Position numbers and translations under genes: made by a program
Source: Brevibacillus reuszeri
Lineage (GTDB): Bacteria > Bacillota > Bacilli > Brevibacillales > Brevibacillaceae
Assembly: GCF_002897295.1 (NCBI RefSeq)
Contig: NZ_BEXF01000010.1
Location: forward strand, 186,001 to 250,000
Length of the DNA stretch: 64,000 nt
Direction: 5' to 3'
The notes under the pieces: generated by a model
Told to the model about the DNA's origin: nothing
Seen by the model: the letters and a program-made list of their open reading frames with translations, nothing else
Database searches by the model: none
Part shown: piece by piece, positions 8,149 through 15,638 of the stretch
Layout: every line of letters begins with the position of its first letter
How positions within the stretch are numbered: position 1 is the first letter of the stretch

Positions 8149-8495
8149 AAATATCTCCTCAATTCTTTTGGTTTGCATTGGCCAAACTTGACCGAACAAT
8201 AATCCAATTGAGAGGAGATACGCTAAGTGTCAACGAACGAACGCTGTAGAACCTGGCCTTGCCCCGGGAATCGATAATCGATTTGGGTAATGAAGGCGGA
8301 TCACCTACTTTTTGTATTTAACGAAAAAACCTTCCTTGACACTTCTTATTATACATCAGACGCACCCAAAAGTCTTGAGTAAAAAGCAGATGAATTCTCG
8401 CAAAATGGCTCAATATTGGGTTTTAACCGCTTGGAGGCGGAAAGAACTCCCTCATTCATACATATGCTAGCGATTTCAAAGAAATTCATTGCTAT
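8149..8495 (-). promoter_or_regulatory. Leader and promoter region of the 7552-8148 gene, with long stem-closed structure
   Basis: This 347-bp gene-free stretch contains a perfect minus-strand -10 TATAAT (8353-8348). Just after it, the sequence GAAGTGTCAA (about 8343-8336) can pair with TTGACACTT at 8233-8225, closing about 120 nt. Inside lies a smaller hairpin, AATCGA-TAA-TCGATT, flanked by CCC/GGG and CCTT/AAGG pairing. Predicted transcription starts at the foot of the stem. It could be a regulatory 5' leader or a separate small RNA; no T-run follows the stem. Another hairpin (TAGC-GATTTC / GAAAT...GCTA, 8466-8494) lies beside the stop of the 8496 gene. Confidence 0.4.
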
Positions 8496-9002
8496 TTAGG
8501 CACCAACCTGTTGATTCATCGCTTTGCGGATCGCCGCCTGTTCTTCTTCTGACAAGTGATAAGCAGAAGTACCTGCTTCTAGCGGCTTTGCGTATACGCG
8601 TGATTCTTCTCGTCCAAAAATGCTTGTAATGACGACACCGTTTTGAGCATCATCTACGATTGCCATTGAGAAGCTCAAATCACTTCCGACGTCACCAAAA
8701 GCATTGTAACGGATAACAGCGACCTTCCCACACTGCGCCGCGATTCGTTGTGAAAGACGATTCACAATAAATTGCTGGTCATTTTGAAACTTTTTTACTT
8801 CATCGACTTGATCAAGCAACCGATGCATCCCTTCCTCCAGATTTGCACCGCCCGCTCCTGTCATAAAACGGTTGATGGATTTGCGCAGCCGGCTAATCCG
8901 AAGCGACTGCATGATGCATACGAGGAGCAAGACCACATTTAAAGCGATGACAGCCAAAAGTAGAATCCCCACATTGGAGATTTCTGATAGGAATGGTTCC
9001 AA
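8496..9002 (-). CDS. DUF4446-family membrane-anchored protein
   Basis: 168 residues if started at TTG 9002, which has AAAGGAAG 7 nt upstream; in-frame ATGs at 9035 and 9080 are alternatives with poorer sites. An N-terminal membrane helix (NVGILLLAVIALNVVLLLVCIM) is followed by a basic turn, a coiled-coil segment, and a domain (about 95-150) with VAVIRYNAFGDVGSDLSFSMAIVDD, typical of DUF4446. That pattern, present in B. subtilis YyaB-like proteins, has no defined function. It lies between the two paralogous genes on the same strand. Confidence 0.75.
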   Translation of the reverse strand: MEPFLSEISNVGILLLAVIALNVVLLLVCIMQSLRISRLRKSINRFMTGAGGANLEEGMHRLLDQVDEVKKFQNDQQFIVNRLSQRIAAQCGKVAVIRYNAFGDVGSDLSFSMAIVDDAQNGVVITSIFGREESRVYAKPLEAGTSAYHLSEEEQAAIRKAMNQQVGA

Positions 9003-9101
9003 AACATTTTCTTCCTTTCTGGTACTTGGGTACATAGTCACTTCAATCCTTTTATATTGTACCTTGGTCGCGTCGCCCATTCAAACATAGTCTTTTCCCA
9101 A

Positions 9102-9146
9102 ACCAAAAAAAGCGACACCCTCATGTGCGAGATGTCGCTTTTTTCA
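9102..9146. terminator. Bidirectional terminator-like hairpin
   Basis: AAAAAAGCGACA / TGTCGCTTTTTT with a 15-nt loop. On the minus strand it ends the 9201-9800 transcript before the DUF4446 gene. Confidence 0.8.
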
Positions 9147-9200
9147 TTCCGTATGCCTATGTGCTAAGCTCATCGTCCTTTGGTTATCCTCCAGTCTACC

Positions 9201-9800
9201 TTACGCTTCCAGGAGCAGCATTTCTCGGCGGAGCTGTTTTAAGCGTTCTTTGGATTGTTTCATCTGAGTATTATCTTCTGCTTGCATCGCATCGTACAAG
9301 GTCGCCAGCTCATAGTCCAATTCCAGACGCAAAACAGGAATACGCTCTTCCAAATCACGGCGTTTCAAAGCGGCAATTACTTGATCCATAGTCACATTGA
9401 AGGATTTTTCGTAGATCACTTTTTTCTCAGCTCCTTTTATTTCCACTATTCTGATGGCTTCTCCGTAACGGATATGCTTCAGCTTGACCCTGTCGTCAAA
9501 GATTGTTCTAATGATGGCATGCCCCTGGGCTTGCAGAACAAACTTCTCCAACACTTGGGCCACACGTTTGTCATAGACAGGAATACCTGCCAAATGCAGC
9601 TTGTAGGATCCATTCACTCGCTGCATTTTCCAAGCGGACTTACCATCTGTGGTGTTCACGAGGAGGTGAAACTGCTCGGGAGACTCCTTCCACTTGACGC
9701 TCACCCCTGCTTCCACCAGGGCCTGCAACATCGCGTGCAACGTCTTGCGGTCAAACCAAACGGCCAAATTGAAATACTCCAACTCAGTGCCGAGATTCAT
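9201..9800 (-). CDS. Conserved hypothetical protein, paralogue of the 7552-8148 product
   Basis: 199 residues from ATG 9800 behind GGGAGGAGCCTTG. Two-part architecture: alpha/beta domain (about 1-130) and a charged C-terminal coiled coil (about 145-199, ending QLRREMLLLEA). Motifs shared with the 7552-8148 protein in the same order: VSVKWK / ISVDVK, RVNGSYKL / RVGNRFSC, YDKRVAQVLEKF / RDRQLANAMRKA, GHAIIRTIFDD / GYGIVHRIYDG, EAIRIVEIKG / SVVSIQELSG. No known domain is recognised. Cytoplasmic by sequence; function unknown. Confidence 0.75.
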   Translation of the reverse strand: MNLGTELEYFNLAVWFDRKTLHAMLQALVEAGVSVKWKESPEQFHLLVNTTDGKSAWKMQRVNGSYKLHLAGIPVYDKRVAQVLEKFVLQAQGHAIIRTIFDDRVKLKHIRYGEAIRIVEIKGAEKKVIYEKSFNVTMDQVIAALKRRDLEERIPVLRLELDYELATLYDAMQAEDNTQMKQSKERLKQLRREMLLLEA

Positions 9801-10024
9801 CAAGGCTCCTCCCTTTAACAGAATACTCAGTTATCATTTTCGCTGTAAGGGAGTGAGTGGTATATCATATTATTCAGGCGAAGGTTTTGCTATTCATATC
9901 CCGGCATGTATTTTTTTCCTACGTGGTATGATATCATATGGAGGATTCCAAGCTCCCTTGACAGGGACTTTCGCCCATTTCTTCCCTTTGGCGCGATGAT
10001 GTCTTAAAAAGAGGTGTTCGTTTC

Positions 10025-10675
10025 ATGTCAGCGTTCCGTGGTTTCACGCAAGAAGATTTCGATGTTTTTACCATCGAAGGATTAGATCAGCGTATGGATG
10101 CAATCAAATCCATCATTCGCCCTAAACTGGAGGCACTCGGCCAACATTTTGCTCCCCTACTCTCTGTATCTTGCGAAAACGAGATGTTTTACCACGTGGC
10201 CAAACATGCTCGTCGCACAGTCAATCCTCCTGTTGATACATGGGTTGCATGGGCTGCTGATAAGCGTGGATACAAAAAGCATCCTCACTTTCAGATCGGT
10301 TTGTGGGGCACTCACCTGTTCGTATGGTACGCAGTGATTTATGAAGCACCCGCAAAGGCCGACATCAGCCATGCTATGAAGAAGCAGCTGGATAACATTT
10401 TGGCTCTGGTTCCGAATCATTTTCACTGGTCTCCTGACCATACTCAGCCTGCCAGCACATCACAGCAAGAGCTAGGCAAAGAAGGCGTTTTGAAGCTGGT
10501 AAATCGACTGGGTGATGTGAAAAAAGCGGAGCTCTTGTGCGGAATAACGATTGACTCCAGTGACCCGATACTGACTAACGGGGATGCACTCTTGACCCAA
10601 CTGGAAGAAACCTTTTCCGTCTTGACCAAGCTGTACAACCTCAGCAACTCCGGTACATATATCGCCTCCCGATAG
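10025..10675 (+). CDS. yktB: UPF0637 (DUF1054) family protein, YktB-like
   Basis: 216 residues, the usual length of YktB. Recognisable stretches are FTQEDFDVFTIEGLDQRM at the start, the Trp-rich VDTWVAWAADKRGYKKHPHFQIG and GLWGTHLFVWYAVIYEAP. The family is widespread in Bacilli, structurally known as an alpha/beta fold, and of unknown function. AGAGGTG precedes the ATG. In B. subtilis yktB lies next to speA, and speA is the second gene downstream here, which supports the assignment. Confidence 0.9.
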   Translation: MSAFRGFTQEDFDVFTIEGLDQRMDAIKSIIRPKLEALGQHFAPLLSVSCENEMFYHVAKHARRTVNPPVDTWVAWAADKRGYKKHPHFQIGLWGTHLFVWYAVIYEAPAKADISHAMKKQLDNILALVPNHFHWSPDHTQPASTSQQELGKEGVLKLVNRLGDVKKAELLCGITIDSSDPILTNGDALLTQLEETFSVLTKLYNLSNSGTYIASR

Positions 10676-10739
10676 GTTTTTTGCAAACCTCTATCGAGGC
10701 TAATTCACACAGAAGCTTTCTATACGTTAAGATATATGC

Positions 10740-10791
10740 AAAAGAACAGGTCCGCTTTCTAACGAAAAGCGTCAGCCTGTTCTTTTGTTTT
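10740..10791. terminator. Bidirectional terminator
   Basis: AAAAGAACAGG / CCTGTTCTTTT enclosing a smaller CGCTTT / AAAGCG hairpin, followed by a T-run on the plus strand. Confidence 0.85.
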
Positions 10792-10838
10792 TGATAACGA
10801 TCGCAGTGCAGGGAACCCTATCCCTTAAACAAGAAACG

Positions 10839-11804
10839 CTATCGTTTTTGGTACTGCTCGATGCGGCCCCATGTCTCGCTTAAATCAGTGAACATGCGCG
10901 TGAACAGCTCTTGGACAGAAGGAACGTCTTGAATCAGGCCTATGACTTGACCAGCCCAGCCAAATCCTTTTTGTTCATCTCCGTCATAAATAAAAGTGCG
11001 ATTATTTTCTCCACTAATGAACGGCTTTAATTGCTCATATCCAGCTCCTTCTTGCTCAAGCTGGAGAATATGATCAGATCCAGGAGTCCGAACGACTCGT
11101 GCTGGCGCCCCCAAGGTTCGCTTGATAACCGCTGTGTCCTGCTCCGTTCCTTTTAGAATGGCTTCTTTATAAGCTGCATGGGCGTGTACACATTCTTTGG
11201 TGGCAATAAAACGTGTTCCCATCTCCACACCTTCAGCTCCCAGAGCCAAAGCAGCGAGTATTCCTCGTCCATCCCCAATGCCGCCGCTTGCCAGTACCGG
11301 AATTTTTACCGAGTCGACTACGCGCGGGATCAGCACAAACGTCCCGATGTCATCCCGTCCCAGGTGGCCGCCGCCTTCTTGTCCCACCGCCATGACAGCA
11401 TCCGCGCCAATCGCTTCTGCTTTTTGCGCTTGGCGAACGGAGGCGACCAGCACCAGCTTTTTCACATCGTGTCCATCCAACCTGCGGATCAGCGGCTCAG
11501 GATTGCCTCCGGTAACAGAAATGGCTCTCACGCCTTCTTCAATGGCGACATCAAGCAATTTTTCATACGGACGATTGTATTGACCGATAGCAAAATTCAC
11601 TCCGAATGGCTTGTCGGTCATGAGTCGAACCTGGCGAATTTCTTTCCGTAGTGCCTCTGCGGACGGCAAGGACATCGCTGTAATTTGTCCGAGTCCCCCA
11701 GCATTTGACACCGCGGCAGCCAAATCTGCATATGCTAGATAGGCTAATCCCCCTTGAACGACTGGATAGTCAATCTGAAGCAGTTCAGTTACTCTTGTTT
11801 TCAT
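10839..11804 (-). CDS. Nitronate monooxygenase / FabK-like FMN oxidoreductase
   Basis: 321 residues forming a single TIM barrel of the 2-nitropropane dioxygenase family. Visible landmarks are IDYPVVQGGLAYL at the N-terminus, SNAGGLGQI, the FMN-phosphate region PVLASGGIGDGRGILAALALGAEGVEMGTRF and the conserved VGQEGGGHLGR loop with His. Such enzymes oxidise alkyl nitronates; close relatives act as enoyl-ACP reductase II (FabK), and sequence alone does not separate the two. It is monocistronic, convergent with yktB and divergent from speA. Confidence 0.88.
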   Translation of the reverse strand: MKTRVTELLQIDYPVVQGGLAYLAYADLAAAVSNAGGLGQITAMSLPSAEALRKEIRQVRLMTDKPFGVNFAIGQYNRPYEKLLDVAIEEGVRAISVTGGNPEPLIRRLDGHDVKKLVLVASVRQAQKAEAIGADAVMAVGQEGGGHLGRDDIGTFVLIPRVVDSVKIPVLASGGIGDGRGILAALALGAEGVEMGTRFIATKECVHAHAAYKEAILKGTEQDTAVIKRTLGAPARVVRTPGSDHILQLEQEGAGYEQLKPFISGENNRTFIYDGDEQKGFGWAGQVIGLIQDVPSVQELFTRMFTDLSETWGRIEQYQKR

Positions 11805-11971
11805 CCTTAATCACCTCATTTTTGTAAAGCTTCTCGTCCGTGTTCCCAAACTCCTGCTGAATGCAGCGATATTGAATAAAAATTCGCTTGCTTTCCCCCC
11901 CTATTTTGCTATACTCAATTTGTTTGTTTTTTCCCTATTTATTCTGGATTAGTAAAGCGAGGCGATCGTAA

Positions 11972-13444
11972 GTGAGACAAATGAAAACTCCTTTGTTCAG
12001 CGGGTTGTTGGAGCACGCCAACCGGAACCCGATTCAATTTCACATTCCGGGCCATAAGAAGGGTATGGGCATGCATCCGGCATTTCGCGAGTTTATCGGG
12101 GAGAACGCTCTGTCGATAGACCTCATAAACATTGCCCCACTGGATGACCTGCATCACCCGAAGGCGATGATCAAGGAAGCCCAAGTTTTAGCCGCCGAGG
12201 CATTCGGCGCTGACCATACATTTTTTTCAGTGCAAGGGACGAGCGGTGCCATCATGGCAATGATTATGGCAACCTGCAGCCCTGGCGACAAAATTATCGT
12301 GCCTCGCAACGTGCATAAATCTATCATGTCCGCAATTATTTTTGCAGGTGCTGTTCCTATTTTTATCCATCCAGCAATGGACGAGCGCCTAGGCATCTCT
12401 CATGGGATTACAGTGAAAGCCGTGCAAAAAGCACTAGAAGCCCATCCTGATGCCGCTGCTCTCTTAGTGATCAATCCGACCTACTTCGGGATCGCAGGCG
12501 ACCTGCGTGAGATTGTGCGTACAGCACATAACTATGAGATTCCCGTTTTGGTGGATGAAGCTCACGGTGTTCACATTCATTTTCATGAAGAGTTGCCTAT
12601 CTCCGCGATGCAAGCAGGTGCAGACATGGCAGCAACCAGCGTACACAAGCTTGGCGGCTCCCTGACGCAAACCTCGATCTTGAATGTACGTGAAGGATTA
12701 GTAGATGTCGATCGTGTAAAGACTGTGATGAGCATGCTGACGACGACCTCGACCTCCTACATCTTCCTGGCATCATTGGATATGGCACGCCAGCATTTGG
12801 CGCTGAACGGACATCTGCTCGCGCAGCAAGCCATGCAGCTGGCGAACAAGGCACGGGACATGATCAATGAGATTCCGCGCATTCATTGCGTTGGCAAAGA
12901 AATTTTGGGAACACCCGCTACATTTGCGATGGACCCGACCAAGCTTTTGATTCACGTCCGCGATCTTGGCATTACCGGTTGGGAAGTCGAAAATTGGCTT
13001 CGCGATAAGTACAATATCGAAGTGGAAATGAGCGACCTTTATAATATCCTCTGCTTCATCACCGCGGGCGACACTGAAGAGTCCATCAGAACCTTGGTCA
13101 ATGCGCTGCGTGAGCTGTCCGTTGAATTTGCCCACGCACAAGCAGAAGACAAACCAACCATTTCACTGCCAAACATCCCGATGCTCTCCACGACACCACG
13201 TAATGCTTTTTATTCGGAAACAGAAACGATTCCTCTCGTGGAAGCAGCAGGTCGAGTCATTACGGAATTTATCATGGTCTACCCTCCAGGAATCCCGATC
13301 TTTTTGCCTGGTGAAGTCATTACAGAAGAAAACATAGCCTACATTCTCGAAAATATTCGAGTCGGCCTGCCAGTCCAAGGTCCTGAGGATGAGACATTAA
13401 AAACGATTAAAGTAGTAAAAAGACAAACCGCTATTTCAGGTTAA
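11972..13444 (+). CDS. speA: Arginine decarboxylase (Orn/Lys/Arg decarboxylase family, fold I)
   Basis: 490 residues, the same length as B. subtilis SpeA, with near-identical stretches such as QFHIPGHKKG and FIGENALSIDLINI. PLP-dependent: Lys226 in TSVHKLGGS would form the Schiff base, and DEAHGVHIHF holds the Asp and His that contact the cofactor. It converts arginine to agmatine, the first polyamine step in Bacillus. Start is GTG 11972 with GAGG 9 nt upstream; ATG 11981 is possible. Neighbouring yktB matches B. subtilis order. Lysine or ornithine activity cannot be excluded from sequence alone. Confidence 0.92.
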   Translation: MRQMKTPLFSGLLEHANRNPIQFHIPGHKKGMGMHPAFREFIGENALSIDLINIAPLDDLHHPKAMIKEAQVLAAEAFGADHTFFSVQGTSGAIMAMIMATCSPGDKIIVPRNVHKSIMSAIIFAGAVPIFIHPAMDERLGISHGITVKAVQKALEAHPDAAALLVINPTYFGIAGDLREIVRTAHNYEIPVLVDEAHGVHIHFHEELPISAMQAGADMAATSVHKLGGSLTQTSILNVREGLVDVDRVKTVMSMLTTTSTSYIFLASLDMARQHLALNGHLLAQQAMQLANKARDMINEIPRIHCVGKEILGTPATFAMDPTKLLIHVRDLGITGWEVENWLRDKYNIEVEMSDLYNILCFITAGDTEESIRTLVNALRELSVEFAHAQAEDKPTISLPNIPMLSTTPRNAFYSETETIPLVEAAGRVITEFIMVYPPGIPIFLPGEVITEENIAYILENIRVGLPVQGPEDETLKTIKVVKRQTAISG

Positions 13445-13460
13445 TTCAATAGGAAGCAAA

Positions 13461-13506
13461 AGAAAGCTGCTGCCTCTTTTCACGAGACAGCAGCTTTCTT
13501 GCTTTC
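13461..13506 (+). terminator. Rho-independent terminator after speA
   Basis: AGAAAGCTGCTG / CAGCAGCTTTCT stem-loop followed by TTGCTTTCT. Confidence 0.8.
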
Positions 13507-13598
13507 TGCTAAAACGAGGTCGTACTTCCATGCATAGACCTCGATAGACGTTTCATATAAGATGGAATTTAGGAAATAATAGGAAGGGTGCTAACGTT

Positions 13599-15566
13599 AT
13601 GCCAGATTGGTCGTACCAAACGTTATTTCGACCACTTCTCTTTCTCTTGCCTGCCAAACAGGCACGCAGCCTGACATTGTCAGCCATCGGCATGCTAGGC
13701 AAAATTCCTGGAGGTTCGCTCATCATCGAGATCATGGGTCATATGAAGCCTCCTGCTTCGTTGTCTCGTCCGCTTGCTACACTTTCGATATCTAGCCCTA
13801 TAGGACTGGGGGCCGGCTTGGATACAGATTTGAAAGCAACAGAGGCACTCTCCCGCTTTGGCTTTGGATACATCGAAATAGGCCCTGTCACCCTCCAGCC
13901 CTGCTCAGATTCTGAAGTCGTATGGAGAGCTCCAGACAGGCAAGCGATTTATTATTCCGAAACAATGGCCAATCCCGGAATGGACAACTACGTGGAACGT
14001 TTACAGAATATGCGGCAGCTCGATGTTCCTATCGGAGCCAGACTTGGCTTTTCCCGAGGTGGAAATCTCCAGGATGCTACAGCCGAACGAACTGAATTGA
14101 TTCAGCAATTGGAGCCTTACTGCTCTTTTTTTACACTCGATACGTTTTCACACGATAGTCCGCCTCACGAGGACCTGGACGACTGGCTCCAGCATCTTGT
14201 CATTATGAGAAAAGTGACCGTTCATCCGCTTCTGCTTGTTATTCCACCTGACTTGCCTGAACAAGAAGCGTTAGGACTACTTACCATAGCACGTACAGCT
14301 GGCTTGGACGGTCTCGTCATAGCTGGTGGCGTCAAACATCAGATCGAAAGCCTGCATCAAGATACTACTCGCCTGACAGGTGCACCTTCTTTTGAGCGCG
14401 CCCTACAAACGTGCAGTATAATACGGTCCAATTGGCCGGATGCCACGATTGTAGGGTCAGGAGGTATACAACAGCCTGCAGATGCCCTTGCCTTTTTAGA
14501 CGCAGGAGCAGATGTTGTTCAATTACATAGCGGATTGGTTTATTCAGGTCCCGGCTTACCGAAACGAATTAACGAGGCGATTTGGCAATCAAGCTGCGCT
14601 CAGACAACTCCTGATTGTATGTCTAGTGCCCCTCCCACTCGCACAAAGCGCTTGCTTTTCCCTGCCTGGGTTTGGGGGATTTTACTTGGAATCGGCATGC
14701 TGATTGGTGGCGGGCTGGCCTGGTGGATTGCTGCAACCAGCGTGATGCTGCCTTATGACGAACGATTTTTAGGGGCACGCGCCACGGAATTAAAACTGGT
14801 AAACGCCCAGCTCCTTTCATTTATGTCTCACGATCGGATCAGCCTTGCTGGCACTATGCTTTCAATCGGCGTGATTTACTTCCAGCTGTCACGTCACGGC
14901 TTGAAACATGGTCTGCATTGGGCGCGTACTGTTTTACTCATTTCTGGAGCAGTCGGATTTGCCAGCTTCTTTTTGTTTGTTGGCTATGGCTATTTTGACT
15001 ACTTGCATGCTATTTTGGCCCTTTTGCTGTTTCCACTGTTTCTGATGGCGATACGTGAGCCCGCAAACATTCAACTGCTCCCTCTGCCCATCGATCTGAC
15101 CAATAATCGCGACTGGAAAAATGCCTTATGGGGTCAGCTCCTTTTTGTCATTATTGGATGCGGGTTAACTGGTGCAGGCATCATCATATCGATAATTGGC
15201 GTGACAGGCGTGTTTGTCCCGTCAGATCTGGTCTTCCTCTGTGCTTCTGCTGAAGCGTTGCAAGCCTATAATGATCGCTTAATTCCGTTCATCGCTCATG
15301 ATCGGGCGGGATTTGGCGGTGCACTCGTTTCTGTTGGCATTGCTGTCCTCCTGATTAGCCTCTGGGGCTTTCGACGAGGAGCGAGCTGGGTATGGTGGAC
15401 ATTGCTGCTCGCCGGGATTCCTGGGTTTGTGTCCGGGATCGGTATTCATTTTGCTGTTGGATATGTAGATTTTCTGCATCTGTTTCCTGCTTATGTCGCA
15501 GCTCTGCTGTTTTGGATTGGCTTGATGCTGGCGCGGCCATATCTGGTCGAAAAGAGTAATGGCTAG
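13599..15566 (+). CDS. Degenerate dihydroorotate dehydrogenase-like domain fused to duplicated membrane module
   Basis: 655 residues in two parts. Residues 1-330 resemble class 2 DHODH (PyrD): N-terminal amphipathic helices, GLGAGLDTDLKAT, FGYIEIGPVTLQP, and the C-terminal FMN-phosphate site VGSGGI (285-290) and LHSGLVYSGPGL (309-320). The active-site loop NxSSPNT is replaced by LDTFSHDSP (180-188), and the K-APD strand reads VIPPD with Lys missing. Residues 350-650 form about eight membrane helices in two repeats; each has an F-HDR motif (411-413, 568-570) and GY-D-LH (464-470, 621-627). Start ATG 13599 behind AGGAAGGG. Probably not a working PyrD; perhaps a flavin- or ligand-binding membrane sensor or enzyme. 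Confidence 0.8.
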   Translation: MPDWSYQTLFRPLLFLLPAKQARSLTLSAIGMLGKIPGGSLIIEIMGHMKPPASLSRPLATLSISSPIGLGAGLDTDLKATEALSRFGFGYIEIGPVTLQPCSDSEVVWRAPDRQAIYYSETMANPGMDNYVERLQNMRQLDVPIGARLGFSRGGNLQDATAERTELIQQLEPYCSFFTLDTFSHDSPPHEDLDDWLQHLVIMRKVTVHPLLLVIPPDLPEQEALGLLTIARTAGLDGLVIAGGVKHQIESLHQDTTRLTGAPSFERALQTCSIIRSNWPDATIVGSGGIQQPADALAFLDAGADVVQLHSGLVYSGPGLPKRINEAIWQSSCAQTTPDCMSSAPPTRTKRLLFPAWVWGILLGIGMLIGGGLAWWIAATSVMLPYDERFLGARATELKLVNAQLLSFMSHDRISLAGTMLSIGVIYFQLSRHGLKHGLHWARTVLLISGAVGFASFFLFVGYGYFDYLHAILALLLFPLFLMAIREPANIQLLPLPIDLTNNRDWKNALWGQLLFVIIGCGLTGAGIIISIIGVTGVFVPSDLVFLCASAEALQAYNDRLIPFIAHDRAGFGGALVSVGIAVLLISLWGFRRGASWVWWTLLLAGIPGFVSGIGIHFAVGYVDFLHLFPAYVAALLFWIGLMLARPYLVEKSNG

Positions 15567-15589
15567 GTAGGCGAGTTACATCATTTATA

Positions 15590-15637
15590 AAAAAACCAGG
15601 CAGTTAGGATGCAAAAGAGTCCTACTGCCTGGTTTTG
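15590..15637. terminator. Bidirectional terminator
   Basis: AAAACCAGGCAGTAGGA-type stem (AAACCAGGCAGT / ACTGCCTGGTTTT) between the convergent fusion gene and the secreted propeller gene. Confidence 0.85.
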
Positions 15638-15638
15638 C

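Noticed and set aside
8225..8353. Identity as 6S, tmRNA, SRP or RNase P RNA
   Set aside because: Shape recalls 6S but none of the diagnostic cores (e.g. GGAUUCGAC of tmRNA, GGAAGCAGCC of SRP) is present; kept only as unassigned structure.
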